A program made the position numbers and the translations under genes. From contig CAYQMB010000001.1 in the NCBI GenBank assembly GCA_964418565.1, forward strand, positions 16,980-80,979: 64,000 nt of DNA, in the 5' to 3' direction. A model generated the notes under the pieces. The model worked only from the letters and a program-made list of their open reading frames with translations. It ran no database searches and was not told the origin of the DNA. Below are positions 20,401 through 27,952 of the stretch, piece after piece. The DNA comes from JAQIBY01 sp964418565 (GTDB taxonomy: Bacteria > Bacteroidota > Bacteroidia > Bacteroidales > ML635J-15). How positions within the stretch are numbered: the stretch's first letter is position 1; every line of letters begins with the position of its first letter.

Positions 20401-21950
20401 TGATGAGTGATAAGGTTGTGTATTTTACACCCAGAGAAAGCAGTGATAGTGCTCAGATTTTGGTTACCGGCAAACGCGAAGCCAAAGAAAGCATTTTGAA
20501 AAAAATCGTTGACAACACGCTGGCCCTTGCCATGAGTACAAAGAATATTTCAGTAAGTTATTCTGGTACCAATGCGACACAACTCCCCGGATATTTACCG
20601 GAACCAACCATTATGGGATTAAGTAATTACCCACCTGATGCCCCTGCTGTTTCAGCCAGTTCAGCTATACAGGCACCAGGCGTTCCCTTCGTTTTAGGCT
20701 GGCAGGATCCGAATTTTGGCACATGGGCTTCAGATAACTATCTGGTAACACGCGATTCCATGCTCAACCAGCCGTATACCATGAGTGAAAATGAAACATG
20801 GAACATTCGTGCCTCCCTGGAACCTGTTCGCAGCATGCGCCTTGACCTCAACCTGAACCGCACACAAACCGTTAACACCAGTCAGTACTACAATTTCGTA
20901 CAAGATAATCCTGAAACCGGTGACGGACACTTTGAAGTAGGAACTGAACAAATCCAGGGAAACTTTTCAATGACGACGGTGACCATCGGCTCTGCATTTG
21001 AGCCCATAAGCAGCGACGGGAATTACGACTCAGAAACATTCTCAAAGTTTGCAGACTACCGAAAAGTTATTGCCACAAGGCTGGCAAAACAACGACCGGA
21101 TTACGATCCTGCAGCTGTTGATGAAGAAGGGTATCCCGAGGGATATGGCAAACTTTCTCAGGATGTTCTCATGCCTGCATTCCGGGCAGCATACTCAGAT
21201 CGCGATCCCAAAACCATCACCCTGGATCATTTCCCCGACATCACCAATGTGCTACCCAACTGGCGCATTACATACGATGGGCTTGCTAAGATTCCGTTTA
21301 TCAAAGATTATCTCCGCACAGCTAATGTCACCCATACATATCGCTCTACATACAACGTTGGTTCGTATCAAAACAACTTAAGGGACCTGTGGAATCCCCG
21401 GGAAGGCTTTAATTACATCACGGATCCAAATGGAAACTATTACTCTCAGTTTGCTTTCAATTCTGTCAGCATTACCGAACAGTTTTCACCCCTTATCGGC
21501 ATTGATCTTAACTGGAAAAATTCGCTCATCACCAAAGTGGAAATTAAAAAGTCGCGTAATTTAATGATGAGCTTTAGCAACAACCAGCTTACAGAACAAA
21601 AAACAGATGAATACATTATCGGCGGCGGATACCGCATTAAAGATGTGCAAATTACCATCGGGGGACGTGGTGGTCGTAAGCGTACCTTTAAATCAGACCT
21701 TAACCTGCGCCTGGATTTCTCCATCCGCAATAACCTCACCATCATACGTAAGCTGGAAGAAGGGGTTAATCAGCCAACTGCCGGTAATGAAGTGATTACC
21801 ATCAAAGCATCGGCGGATTATGTGCTGAGCGATCGCTTTAACCTTCGTCTTTTCTATGATCATGTCATCAATGACCCAAAAGTTGTACTCTCCTATCCCA
21901 GCTCAAACATCGACTTTGGTGTAAGCGTAAGGTTTACTCTGGCATCTTAA
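14493..21950 (+). CDS. sprA: T9SS outer-membrane translocon protein SprA (Sov)
   Basis: The giant beta-barrel that forms the protein-conducting channel of the type IX secretion system in the outer membrane. 2485 residues, within the usual range of about 2300-2500. It starts with TTG; no in-frame ATG or GTG is available before the signal peptide (MKRIRKYKTLVVLAAILAF, cleaved near GHAG). Repeated SprA-N type segments are visible near residues 175-290 (IQMNVVGQIGDKMKLNV...IQKIEAGNVSLP), 440-485 and 680-740 (QDYTVDYNLGRVKI). Long strand-rich stretches follow, and the C-terminus closes with NIDFGVSVRFTLAS. It lies between ruvA and gcvH. The T9SS cargo genes at 51-54.6 kb are presumably exported by it. 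Confidence 0.97.
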   Translation: MKRIRKYKTLVVLAAILAFVGFYPGHAGNLPSESSVEFPVSDTIHSADTIDIEDVDLPWEFSQDDNNPLTDEPQSPLFGQDPDGIESNIEYDPETDSYIFRRTLGDSLELGTPYSLPFQDYLQYDFDQGMKDYWRQRVENASFESRSTLIPKLEVGGEAFDRIFGSNTIDIKPQGSAELSFGLNISKVENPNLPVKLQRTTTFDFDEQIQMNVVGQIGDKMKLNVQYDTEAAFDFENSVKIEYTGHEDEIIQKIEAGNVSLPLTGSLIQGSQSLFGFKTELQFGKLTMTSIFSQQKGETSTITVEGGAQMQEFELDADEYEEDKHFFLAHYFKEHYDQALKNLPVINSGVNITKIEVWVTNTSGNFEDARNIVGFTDLGESNKEFIQNEWVQASGINETRLPNDSVNTLFNITETYSGVRDINQVSSVLSQEPLSMQGGVDYQKIESARKLNPSEYTLNSQLGYISLNSRLQSDQVLAVAFEYTVGGQTFRVGEFANSGISAPDALIVKLIKGTALTPDLTTWDLMMKNIYSIGAYQVNSEDFILNVMYQNDKTGTAINYLPAGDIDNTILLRVMNLDNLNQQLDPYPDGRFDFVNNITIRPQNGRIIFPVREPFGSHLRQKITNGDPSLDEIADEYVFQELYDSTQSTARQIAEKNKFFLEGQYKSSSGSEISLNAINIPQGSVKVTAGGAELVENQDYTVDYNLGRVKIINEGILESGTPINISLESNSLFSVQTKTLVGTHLNYEISKDFNLGATILNLTERPLTQKVSIGDEPISNTIWGVNGSYRSEVPQITKAIDWLPLIETKEQSTITLTGEFAHLIPGHSSAIEDEGNAYIDDFEGSETSIDIKMFNAWSLASTPTGQEGLFPYGGLMDSLRYGYNRAKLAWYVIDPLFQRNNSPVSVEQQSSHYVREIREQEIFPNKESETGNIPATLAVLNLAYYPNLKGPYNYDADGVNTDGTLINPEQRWGGIMRELQTNDFEEANIEYIEFWMMDPFVEDENNPGGDLYINLGNVSEDVLKDSRKSFENGLPAPAVDNPTDTTEWAIVPLVQSLVNAFDTDPESRTAQDVGLDGMSNEDERAIRNDYLQQLATIYGTESAVYQEAVSDPSNDDYHHFRGEDYDEQDLGILERYMKYNGLEGNSPVSQPGQDFSTSATSQPDVEDINQDNTLSENEAYFQYRISIRPEDMEIGENFITDKVVYDAEMANDEKSEVTWYQFKIPVSNYDKKIGRIEDFKSIRFMRMMTTNFNQPTIMRFGTLDLVRSEWRKYDNSFIQPGEYIPDELAQTPFEVTAVNIEENANKEPVNYVLPPEIDRVIDPANPQLRQLNEQAMVLKVTDLADGDARAVYKNIDMDVRKYRRLKMFIHAEEVPGYDLNDDDLRLFVRLGSDYQNNYYEYDLPLKVTPASNYDNDNPDDRLIVWPEENNLELIFEMLQTVKQNRNDEMRRAGSGVTLTRLYSMADGSRNVSIMGNPNLSNVRTIMIGVRNPKKQTATDLDDGMEKTGEIWVNELRLTDFDEKGGWAARARMTTKLADFGSVTVTGSTSKPGFGSINQKVSERQKEEINAYNISSNLELGKFFPKKSGVRIPMYIGYSESVSNPEYNPLDPDIPFKVALNDPNKTQEEKDSIKHIAQDYTQRKSLNFTNVKISKMDGQPKIYDLSNWSVSYTYNEQFHRDVNTEFDTQRDISGAIAYNYNATPKNVKPFKNVQFLNKPAFRLIKDFNFYYLPSQLSFRTNLNRQYSEIQTRNISNPYMQIPLNVNKNFLWIRQYDFKYNLSRSLKFDFSATNNARIDEPEGRLWEGDPYYEEKMDTIWNNLKNFGRNTQYNHNMSLNYQVPINKIPILSWISANARYNGTYDWIAGPITADTIELGNTIQNSNTISLTSQFNLLSLYNKIDYLKDVNQKYKGRRRQRNKKPKMETVTYTENVASLEKEKRERIVHKLKTEDVTIKATKKNGQVIEGDTRVMSDKVVYFTPRESSDSAQILVTGKREAKESILKKIVDNTLALAMSTKNISVSYSGTNATQLPGYLPEPTIMGLSNYPPDAPAVSASSAIQAPGVPFVLGWQDPNFGTWASDNYLVTRDSMLNQPYTMSENETWNIRASLEPVRSMRLDLNLNRTQTVNTSQYYNFVQDNPETGDGHFEVGTEQIQGNFSMTTVTIGSAFEPISSDGNYDSETFSKFADYRKVIATRLAKQRPDYDPAAVDEEGYPEGYGKLSQDVLMPAFRAAYSDRDPKTITLDHFPDITNVLPNWRITYDGLAKIPFIKDYLRTANVTHTYRSTYNVGSYQNNLRDLWNPREGFNYITDPNGNYYSQFAFNSVSITEQFSPLIGIDLNWKNSLITKVEIKKSRNLMMSFSNNQLTEQKTDEYIIGGGYRIKDVQITIGGRGGRKRTFKSDLNLRLDFSIRNNLTIIRKLEEGVNQPTAGNEVITIKASADYVLSDRFNLRLFYDHVINDPKVVLSYPSSNIDFGVSVRFTLAS

Positions 21951-21981
21951 AACAGCCTTGATGTTATGATTATCTGTTTTT
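21949..21981 (+). terminator. Weak terminator-like hairpin after sprA
   Basis: AAAACAG pairs with CTGTTTT (7 bp) around an 18-nt loop with a short T run. It begins inside the sprA stop codon. The stem is AT-rich, so strength is doubtful. Confidence 0.35.
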
Positions 21982-21987
21982 AAACAA

Positions 21988-22017
21988 TTGAAAAACTCAG
22001 GTTTTTTCTTACATTTG
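21988..22017 (+). promoter_or_regulatory. Bacteroidota-type promoter of gcvH (TTG-N19-TACATTTG)
   Basis: TTG at 21988-21990 is separated by 19 nt from a perfect -7 box at 22010-22017, which ends 28 nt before the gcvH start. Spacing and both boxes match the Bacteroides -33/-7 consensus, one of the clearest promoters in the window. Confidence 0.7.
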
Positions 22018-22045
22018 CCATGGATAATAACTAAACTTAAGTGTT

Positions 22046-22426
22046 ATGAAAATACAGGAAGATTACAAATACGCAAAAACCCACGAATGGGTAAAAGTGG
22101 ACGGTGATGAAGCCACTGTTGGTGTTTCTGACTATGCTCAACAACAACTTGGTGATGTTGTTTTTGTTGAGGTTGAAACCGAAGGTGACGAGCTTGATAA
22201 GGAAGAGGCTTTTGGTACCATCGAGGCAGTAAAAACCGTTTCTGACATATACATGCCTGTTGGAGGAGAAGTGCTTGAGTTCAATGAAAAACTCGAAGAC
22301 AATCCCGACATGGTAAATAAAGATCCTTACGGAGACGGATGGATTGTTAAGATTAAAATCTCAGACAAATCCGAACTGGATGATCTGATGGATGCTGAAG
22401 CATACAAAAAAGAAACAGAAGAATAA
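22046..22426 (+). CDS. gcvH: Glycine cleavage system H protein
   Basis: Small lipoylated carrier that shuttles the aminomethyl group between the P, T and L proteins of the glycine cleavage complex. 126 residues, the standard length. The lipoyl-lysine is K63 in the motif FGTIEAVKTVSD, and the N-terminus has the family signature YAKTHEWVKVDG. The other glycine cleavage genes are not in the window. It has its own promoter although it follows sprA. Confidence 0.97.
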   Translation: MKIQEDYKYAKTHEWVKVDGDEATVGVSDYAQQQLGDVVFVEVETEGDELDKEEAFGTIEAVKTVSDIYMPVGGEVLEFNEKLEDNPDMVNKDPYGDGWIVKIKISDKSELDDLMDAEAYKKETEE

Positions 22427-22441
22427 ACAGATTTAATAGCT

Positions 22442-22512
22442 TATCCTGCAAAGCCATAATAACTACTATCGCATCATCTCATTGCAGCGATATCCTATGG
22501 TTTTGCAGGATA
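22442..22512 (+). promoter_or_regulatory. Long nested inverted repeat upstream of ispD
   Basis: ATCCTGCAAAGCCAT (22443-22457) pairs with ATGGTTTTGCAGGAT (22497-22511), giving 16 bp with the flanking T-A pair and one G-T. Inside the loop a second perfect stem, TATCGC (22467-22472) with GCGATA (22487-22492), stacks above it. The outer stem ends 7 nt before the ispD ATG and has no T run, so it does not look like a terminator. It may be a 5'-UTR regulatory structure, a protein-binding palindrome or a dispersed repeat. Confidence 0.6.
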
Positions 22513-22519
22513 TTATTTT

Positions 22520-23221
22520 ATGAAATACGTTGCTGTCATACTTGCCGGTGGTACCGGTAAGCGGATGGGAGTAGATCGCCCCAAACAATTTTTAATGCTG
22601 GCAGGTAAACCTGTCATTCAACACAGTATGGAGCGTTTTGCTGATTCCGGTGTTATCGATGAGATCATCGTTGTCTCACATCCCGATTACAAAAGCGATG
22701 TACCTGTTGACAAACTTAAACTCAGCATGCCCGGCCACATTATTCCCGGAGGCAGCAGCAGAAACGTATCCACCTGGCAGGCCATCAATTTCGCCAAAAA
22801 CCAGTACCGCAATCAGGAAACAGCCCTCATTTTTCACGATGCGGCACGCCCCAATCCCGACATTGATGTCATCCGCAAGATTACCAAAATGCTTCTGAGT
22901 CACTGCGCTGTAGCCACTGTCAATCCGGTTACTGATACCTTGTACAAACTGGATGAAAACGATAATTTTGCAGGCCTTGCAGATCGCAGCAAACTGCTAA
23001 AAGCGCACACACCTCAGGCATTCCGTCTGAGAACCATCAGTCAGGCATACGACGCCAGGCAAATGAATGGGAATCCCGAATTCACTGATGACATCAGCAT
23101 TGTCAATCACTACATGCCTGAAGTTAAAATCGGCATGGTACAGGACAATCCCCTCAATCTTAAAATCAGCATTCCCGGAGATTTAAAACTTATGGAAGCC
23201 ATTATGTCTCAGGAGGCGTAA
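22520..23221 (+). CDS. ispD: 2-C-methyl-D-erythritol 4-phosphate cytidylyltransferase (IspD/TarI family)
   Basis: Third step of the MEP isoprenoid pathway: MEP plus CTP gives CDP-methylerythritol. 233 residues with the nucleotidyltransferase signature LAGGTGKRMG...PKQF at the N-terminus, HDAARP near residue 111, and HTPQAF near residue 165. The later NRxxL-like stretch (ADRSKLLKAHTPQ) favours IspD over the ribitol-phosphate enzyme TarI, but the family is hard to split by eye. ispG is also in the window, so the MEP pathway is present. It is preceded by a long inverted repeat and ends 1 nt from convergent hldA. Confidence 0.8.
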   Translation: MKYVAVILAGGTGKRMGVDRPKQFLMLAGKPVIQHSMERFADSGVIDEIIVVSHPDYKSDVPVDKLKLSMPGHIIPGGSSRNVSTWQAINFAKNQYRNQETALIFHDAARPNPDIDVIRKITKMLLSHCAVATVNPVTDTLYKLDENDNFAGLADRSKLLKAHTPQAFRLRTISQAYDARQMNGNPEFTDDISIVNHYMPEVKIGMVQDNPLNLKISIPGDLKLMEAIMSQEA

Positions 23222-23222
23222 A

Positions 23223-24245
23223 TTATTCACCTGCCTTTTCTTTCAGCTCTTTCAGCAAATCATCACGGTTTACAGGAACAACCCCTGAATATTCACAAAC
23301 AAGACCACCAGCCATATTGGCAATAAAAGCAATTTGTTTTAAATCCAGGCCACAAATCATACAAAGCGTTGCTGTTGCAATTACCGTATCGCCAGCACCG
23401 GAAACATCTGTTATGCTACGGTATTCCGCTGAAACAAATTCAATCTCACCTTTTGAAGCTATAACGGCACCCGCCTCGGCCAGGGTAAGCAAAACCTGAT
23501 CAACCCGAAGCGCTTGAATAAGTTCATTTATAACGCCCTTAATGACAGCCTTATCGGATTTATCAAACTCGGTTTTCATCCCTTCTTTCATCTCCCGGTA
23601 ATTTGGTTTAAACATGGTAACACCATGATAATTCAGGAAATTTCGCTTTTTGGGATCTACCATTACCGGAATATTCAACTGTTTTGCCAGAGAAACCACC
23701 CGCTCAATTAAGCCGGGTGTAATGCTTCCCTTATCGTAATCTTCAAAAATAATGGCATCAGGATGATGCGTGTTGCAGGTATCTTTAACGCGTTGGAATA
23801 ATGCCTTTTCTGCTTCGGGGGAGATAACATCAGTAATTTCCTCATCCACCCGCAACAGGTGCTGACTACTGCTGATAATCCGGGTTTTAACACTTGTAGG
23901 ACGGTCGGGAATACGCACAATGCCATCGCTGACCATCCCTTCAGCCGCCATCTGACGCAAAAACTCATCACCATTTACATCCTTGCCAATAACCGAACAC
24001 ATCAAAGGTTTAGCTCCCAGGGATTTAATATTACGTGCCACATTGGATGCACCGCCCAGGCGGCTCTCTTTATCGCTGATACTAACCACCGGAATGGGTG
24101 CTTCAGGACTGATGCGGTCAACGTTTCCCCACATGTATGAATCAATCATAACATCCCCGATAATCAGCACTTTCTTTTGGTTAAAACAATCAAAAACCGC
24201 TTCAATAGCATGTGTTTTCATAGGCAATGACATATTATCTTTCAA
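23223..24245 (-). CDS. hldA: D-glycero-beta-D-manno-heptose-7-phosphate kinase (PfkB family)
   Basis: Phosphorylates heptose 7-phosphate at C1 for ADP-heptose synthesis, the LPS inner-core sugar. 340 residues, matching the kinase half of E. coli HldE without its C-terminal nucleotidyltransferase half, so the second activity must be encoded elsewhere. Signatures: GDVMIDSYMWGNVDRISPEAP near the N-terminus, GGASNVARN, and the PfkB active-site motif DVSGAGDT near residue 280. Several start codons are possible (MKDNMSLPMK); the longest is given. Divergent from hemW. Confidence 0.88.
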   Translation of the reverse strand: MKDNMSLPMKTHAIEAVFDCFNQKKVLIIGDVMIDSYMWGNVDRISPEAPIPVVSISDKESRLGGASNVARNIKSLGAKPLMCSVIGKDVNGDEFLRQMAAEGMVSDGIVRIPDRPTSVKTRIISSSQHLLRVDEEITDVISPEAEKALFQRVKDTCNTHHPDAIIFEDYDKGSITPGLIERVVSLAKQLNIPVMVDPKKRNFLNYHGVTMFKPNYREMKEGMKTEFDKSDKAVIKGVINELIQALRVDQVLLTLAEAGAVIASKGEIEFVSAEYRSITDVSGAGDTVIATATLCMICGLDLKQIAFIANMAGGLVCEYSGVVPVNRDDLLKELKEKAGE

Positions 24246-24333
24246 ATTTACGTTTTTTCATCAAAGAACAAAGCCAATATGGCATTCAAGATTCTTATCA
24301 GCGCGAAAAACAGGCTCCGTCACTGATTTTATG

Positions 24334-24341
24334 TACTTTTG
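24334..24341 (+). promoter_or_regulatory. Possible -7 box TACTTTTG immediately before hemW
   Basis: A perfect TAnnTTTG ending only 4 nt before the preferred hemW ATG. If it is used, the mRNA would be leaderless or nearly so. No -33 TTG is visible at the right distance. Confidence 0.3.
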
Positions 24342-24345
24342 TCAG

Positions 24346-25461
24346 ATGCCCGCAGTGTACATACATATTCCCTTTTGCCGCAGAAAATGTCATTACTGTG
24401 ATTTTTACTCTGTTGCCCGCCCTTCCATGGAAACGGTGTTTGTTGAGGCTCTCTGTAAAGAAATCAGAGAATTTCCGGGTAAAAAGGAAAATGCAGAAAC
24501 CATTTATTTTGGTGGTGGAACCCCTTCTCTGCTATCTCCCAAATCAATTGAGATGATAATGGAAGCTCTGCACAAACGGTTTACCGTACCCCGCGACACT
24601 GAAATAAGCCTGGAGGCCAATCCCGAAGATATCTGTAAGGAAAATTTACATGCATGGAAATCAATGGGATTCAACCGCCTGAGCATAGGCATTCAATCAC
24701 TGAATGATGAGCTATTAACATTTCTGGGCAGGAAACACAGTAAAGCACAAAACATCCAATGCCTTGAAGCCACCCAACAAGCCGGGTTCGATAATATATC
24801 GGCAGACCTGATATACGGAGTGCCGGGAATGAGTCAGGAGGTATGGGAACATGATTTGCGCACGGTTTTATCCAGCGGGATTCACCACCTGTCTGCTTAT
24901 CATCTGACAATTGAAACCGGAACACTCCTTCACAGGCAGTTAAAACAGGGTCATTTTTCTCTTCCGGATGATGAAACATCCTACCGGCAGTTTATCCGTT
25001 TGTTTGAAATAACAGAACAAGAAGGATTCCCCTGGTACGAAATATCCAATTTTGCAAAGCCCGACTTTCACAGCAGGCATAACTCATCGTACTGGAAAGG
25101 CACAGCTTACTACGGTTTTGGACCTTCAGCCCATTCGTATGACGGCAATAACAAACGATGGTGGAATGAAAGCGATTTATCATCATACATCAATCCGGTG
25201 CAAAATCAATCCAATCATGAAATTCTGAGCAAGAAAGATAAAATCAACGATTACCTGATAACACACCTTCGCACCCGTCGGGGGGTAGACCTCAAAGAAA
25301 TGGCAAATCGTTTTCCGGATTTAACTATAATTCAATTAAAACGTAAACTTGATGTATACACGACAGAGGGAAAGGCAGTGCTTTCAGGCAATCTTTTTTC
25401 ACTCAGGCCCGAATCCCTGTTTATTTCAGACAGCATCCTGAAAGATATTCTTTATATTTAA
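24346..25461 (+). CDS. hemW: Radical SAM heme chaperone HemW (coproporphyrinogen III oxidase-like)
   Basis: Radical S-adenosylmethionine protein of the HemN family; HemW members bind heme and deliver it, and most lack true oxidase activity. 371 residues from ATG 24346 (MPAVYIHIPFC). The cluster motif is CRRKCHYC at residues 11-18. YFGGGTPSLL and SIGIQSLND follow, and NSSYWKG appears late, all family-typical. A longer frame opens upstream, but it runs antisense through hldA. The next gene, an MFS transporter, starts after 22 nt. Confidence 0.92.
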   Translation: MPAVYIHIPFCRRKCHYCDFYSVARPSMETVFVEALCKEIREFPGKKENAETIYFGGGTPSLLSPKSIEMIMEALHKRFTVPRDTEISLEANPEDICKENLHAWKSMGFNRLSIGIQSLNDELLTFLGRKHSKAQNIQCLEATQQAGFDNISADLIYGVPGMSQEVWEHDLRTVLSSGIHHLSAYHLTIETGTLLHRQLKQGHFSLPDDETSYRQFIRLFEITEQEGFPWYEISNFAKPDFHSRHNSSYWKGTAYYGFGPSAHSYDGNNKRWWNESDLSSYINPVQNQSNHEILSKKDKINDYLITHLRTRRGVDLKEMANRFPDLTIIQLKRKLDVYTTEGKAVLSGNLFSLRPESLFISDSILKDILYI

Positions 25462-25483
25462 CCCAACTAAAATCAGCCCGAAT

Positions 25484-26647
25484 ATGACTCGCAAAAACAT
25501 CAATCCTGCCTTTGCCTCTGTACCCGTTTTTCTTGCTTTCCTGTCCATGGGATTTGGCGATGTTGCCGGAACCCTCACGGATCTGGTGAAAGATGAATAC
25601 CACCTGAGCAATTTTTTGGCCGGATTTGTTCCCATGTCCGGTTTTATCATGTTTGGCATTTTGCCGGTTCCATTCAGCCTGATAATGGCCAGACAGGGTA
25701 AGAAAAAAATTCTGGCTTTGGGTCTGATTGTCGCTCTGCTTGGCCTGGTAATCCCACTATTTTTGGGTTTTACTTTGTTTAGCGTTCTGTTGCTATCCAT
25801 TCTGTTATTGGGTGCCGGGGCTGCTCTTTTGCAGGTAGCCGGAAACCCCATCATGCGGGATGTATCACCGCAGGGTAAGTATTCCAGGAACCTTAGCTTT
25901 GGACAATTTGTAAAAGCTATCGGCTCGTTATCCGGAGCTCTGTTGCCGGCTGCGGCTGCTACATGGTGGGGTATGGACTGGAAATTACTTTTTCCTGTTT
26001 ACGCTATAGCCATTGGCATAACAACAGTGATTTTACTACTCATTCCCATCCGTGAAAAAGCCATCCCGGAAGAACCTCCAACATTAAAATCATGCCTGGC
26101 GTTACTCGGGAAACCGGGAATCGGCATTATGGTGCTCGCCATTTTTTTATACGTTGGAGCAGAAGTTGGCATGGCTTCAAAATTGCCAAGTTTCCTGGAA
26201 AACAATTACGGACTTGAAATTAATAAATTAGGTGTTGCCAGTGTTGGATTGTTTTTCTTAACCATCATGCTAGGCCGTTTTCTTGGGGGTGTGATTCTCA
26301 ACTGGATAAAAGCCCCGCTTTTCCTTCTGATCACAACCATTCTCGCTCTGGCGGGCATCGGTGGATTATTTTTAAATATACAGGCGCTTGCCATTGTTTC
26401 CATCGTCTTGATCGGCCTGGGATTTGCCAATATTTTTCCATTGATTTTTTCCATCACAGTGGATAAACATCCTGAATACACAAATGAGTTATCGGGACTA
26501 ATGGTAACTGCCATTATCGGCGGTGCTGTATTACCGGTTATCATGGGGGTGCTGGCTGATCTTACCAGTGTTGGTTTTAGTTTTGTAATTCCTGCAGCAG
26601 CCATATTATACGCCTTTTTCGTTGCCGTAAAAACTCAAAATTCATAA
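25484..26647 (+). CDS. Sugar MFS transporter (FucP/GluP-like)
   Basis: Inner-membrane major facilitator with about 12 hydrophobic segments over 387 residues. The loop RQGKKKILALG after the second helix and the motif QVAGNPIMRD near residue 120 resemble the FucP/NagP/GluP sugar-proton symporter family of Bacteroidota. It is followed after 5 nt by a ROK-family kinase, which supports a sugar uptake and phosphorylation pair. The sugar cannot be told from sequence. Confidence 0.85.
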   Translation: MTRKNINPAFASVPVFLAFLSMGFGDVAGTLTDLVKDEYHLSNFLAGFVPMSGFIMFGILPVPFSLIMARQGKKKILALGLIVALLGLVIPLFLGFTLFSVLLLSILLLGAGAALLQVAGNPIMRDVSPQGKYSRNLSFGQFVKAIGSLSGALLPAAAATWWGMDWKLLFPVYAIAIGITTVILLLIPIREKAIPEEPPTLKSCLALLGKPGIGIMVLAIFLYVGAEVGMASKLPSFLENNYGLEINKLGVASVGLFFLTIMLGRFLGGVILNWIKAPLFLLITTILALAGIGGLFLNIQALAIVSIVLIGLGFANIFPLIFSITVDKHPEYTNELSGLMVTAIIGGAVLPVIMGVLADLTSVGFSFVIPAAAILYAFFVAVKTQNS

Positions 26648-26652
26648 CAATT

Positions 26653-27741
26653 ATGAACACCGAACCTTTGATTTTTAGCTTAGATGCCGGCGGAACCAAT
26701 TTTGTTTTTTCTGCCGTGAAAAATGGTGAACTTTCGGGGGAAAGTATCCGCAAATCCTCCCATGCCGATGATCTGGAAAAAAGCCTCCAAACCATTGTGG
26801 ATGGTTTTTCAGAGCTGAAAACCAGACATGATGAACCCGTAACTGCTCTTAGTTTTGCTTTCCCCGGTCCTTCTGATTACGAACATGGTGTGATAGGAGA
26901 TCTGGGAAATTTGCCCGCATACCGTGGAGGCGTTGCTCTCGGGCCCATGCTAAAAGAGAAATTCAATGTTCCGGTTTTTATCAACAATGATGCTGATCTT
27001 TTTGCCCTGGGAGAAGCCATGGAAGGCAGCCTGCCACATCTGAATCAAAAACTGCACAAAGCCGGCAGCCAGAAATCATACCAAAACCTCGTGGGCCTGA
27101 CGCTGGGTACAGGCTTCGGGCTCGGTGTTGTTATTCGCGGTAATCTGATCCGTGGCGACAATTCTCTGCCCAATGAAATCTGGCTGATGCGAAACCCTGA
27201 ATACCCACAGGCAAACATTGAAGAATCGGTTAGCATACGAGGTATACAGCGATCTTTTCGAAAACTCAGCGGCAGAAACGATGATCTTTCTCCCAAAGAC
27301 ATCCACGACATTGCCATTGAAGGAGTCGGGAAAGATAAGGCAGCAGCCATTGAAAGCTTTCAGATATTTGGTAAAAACCTGGGAGACACCATTGCCACCC
27401 TCATAAGCCTGTATGATGCCAATATTTCCATAGGCGGAGGTTTATCCAAAGCCTGGGATTTGTTTATGCCGGCAGCCATGGAGCAAATAAATTCTAGCTT
27501 TATCACACCTGAAGGCAAGCAACTTCCCAGACTGACGCATCAGGTATTTAACCTTGAAAATGCTGAAGAATTTAACTCGTTTGCCCGGGGCGATGAAAAA
27601 CGAATTCCCTTACCGGGAGCATCTGAGGCGAAATATCCTTATATACCAAAGCCACGTGTGGGCATCATGAAATCAAGCATGGGCACATCAAAAGCAACCA
27701 TGACCGGAGCTTACCATTTTGCTTTATCAAAGCTTGGATAA
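26653..27741 (+). CDS. ROK-family sugar kinase lacking the zinc-binding motif
   Basis: Likely phosphorylates a hexose brought in by the upstream transporter. 362 residues. The N-terminal phosphate loop DAGGTNFVFS and the catalytic Asp in FINNDADLFALGEA near residue 115 are present, as is a second glycine-rich ATP motif, LTLGTGFGLGVV near residue 150. Where most ROK kinases have EIGH and a CxCGxxGCxE zinc site, this one reads NEIWLMRNPEYPQ and has no cysteine cluster. The C-terminal 45 residues are a lysine- and proline-containing extension. Kinase activity is inferred. Confidence 0.82.
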   Translation: MNTEPLIFSLDAGGTNFVFSAVKNGELSGESIRKSSHADDLEKSLQTIVDGFSELKTRHDEPVTALSFAFPGPSDYEHGVIGDLGNLPAYRGGVALGPMLKEKFNVPVFINNDADLFALGEAMEGSLPHLNQKLHKAGSQKSYQNLVGLTLGTGFGLGVVIRGNLIRGDNSLPNEIWLMRNPEYPQANIEESVSIRGIQRSFRKLSGRNDDLSPKDIHDIAIEGVGKDKAAAIESFQIFGKNLGDTIATLISLYDANISIGGGLSKAWDLFMPAAMEQINSSFITPEGKQLPRLTHQVFNLENAEEFNSFARGDEKRIPLPGASEAKYPYIPKPRVGIMKSSMGTSKATMTGAYHFALSKLG

Positions 27742-27895
27742 ACCGGCGGATTTAAATATTATACCTGAAAAGGCTCCTTGCTTTACCGTTTTCAACAATC
27801 TGAGAAACCCGGTCCTGATGATACAGGCTGCAAGTGATTTTTGCCTTTCACTATAGATGGATTTTATTAAGACCGTTATAAACAAAAACAGCCAG

Positions 27896-27926
27896 TTGCA
27901 GATTTCAGCCAGTTTCATTACTTTTA
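27896..27926 (+). promoter_or_regulatory. Possible promoter TTG-N20-TACTTTTA
   Basis: TTG at 27896-27898 is 20 nt from TACTTTTA (27919-27926), which matches seven of eight -7 positions and ends 26 nt before the response regulator start. Confidence 0.45.
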
Positions 27927-27952
27927 CAGGTTAATAGAGATCGAAAGGCATT

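Noticed and set aside
23983..24345. N-terminal extension of hemW
   Set aside because: The upstream 121 codons run antisense through hldA and precede the conserved HemW start. They are only an open frame by chance.
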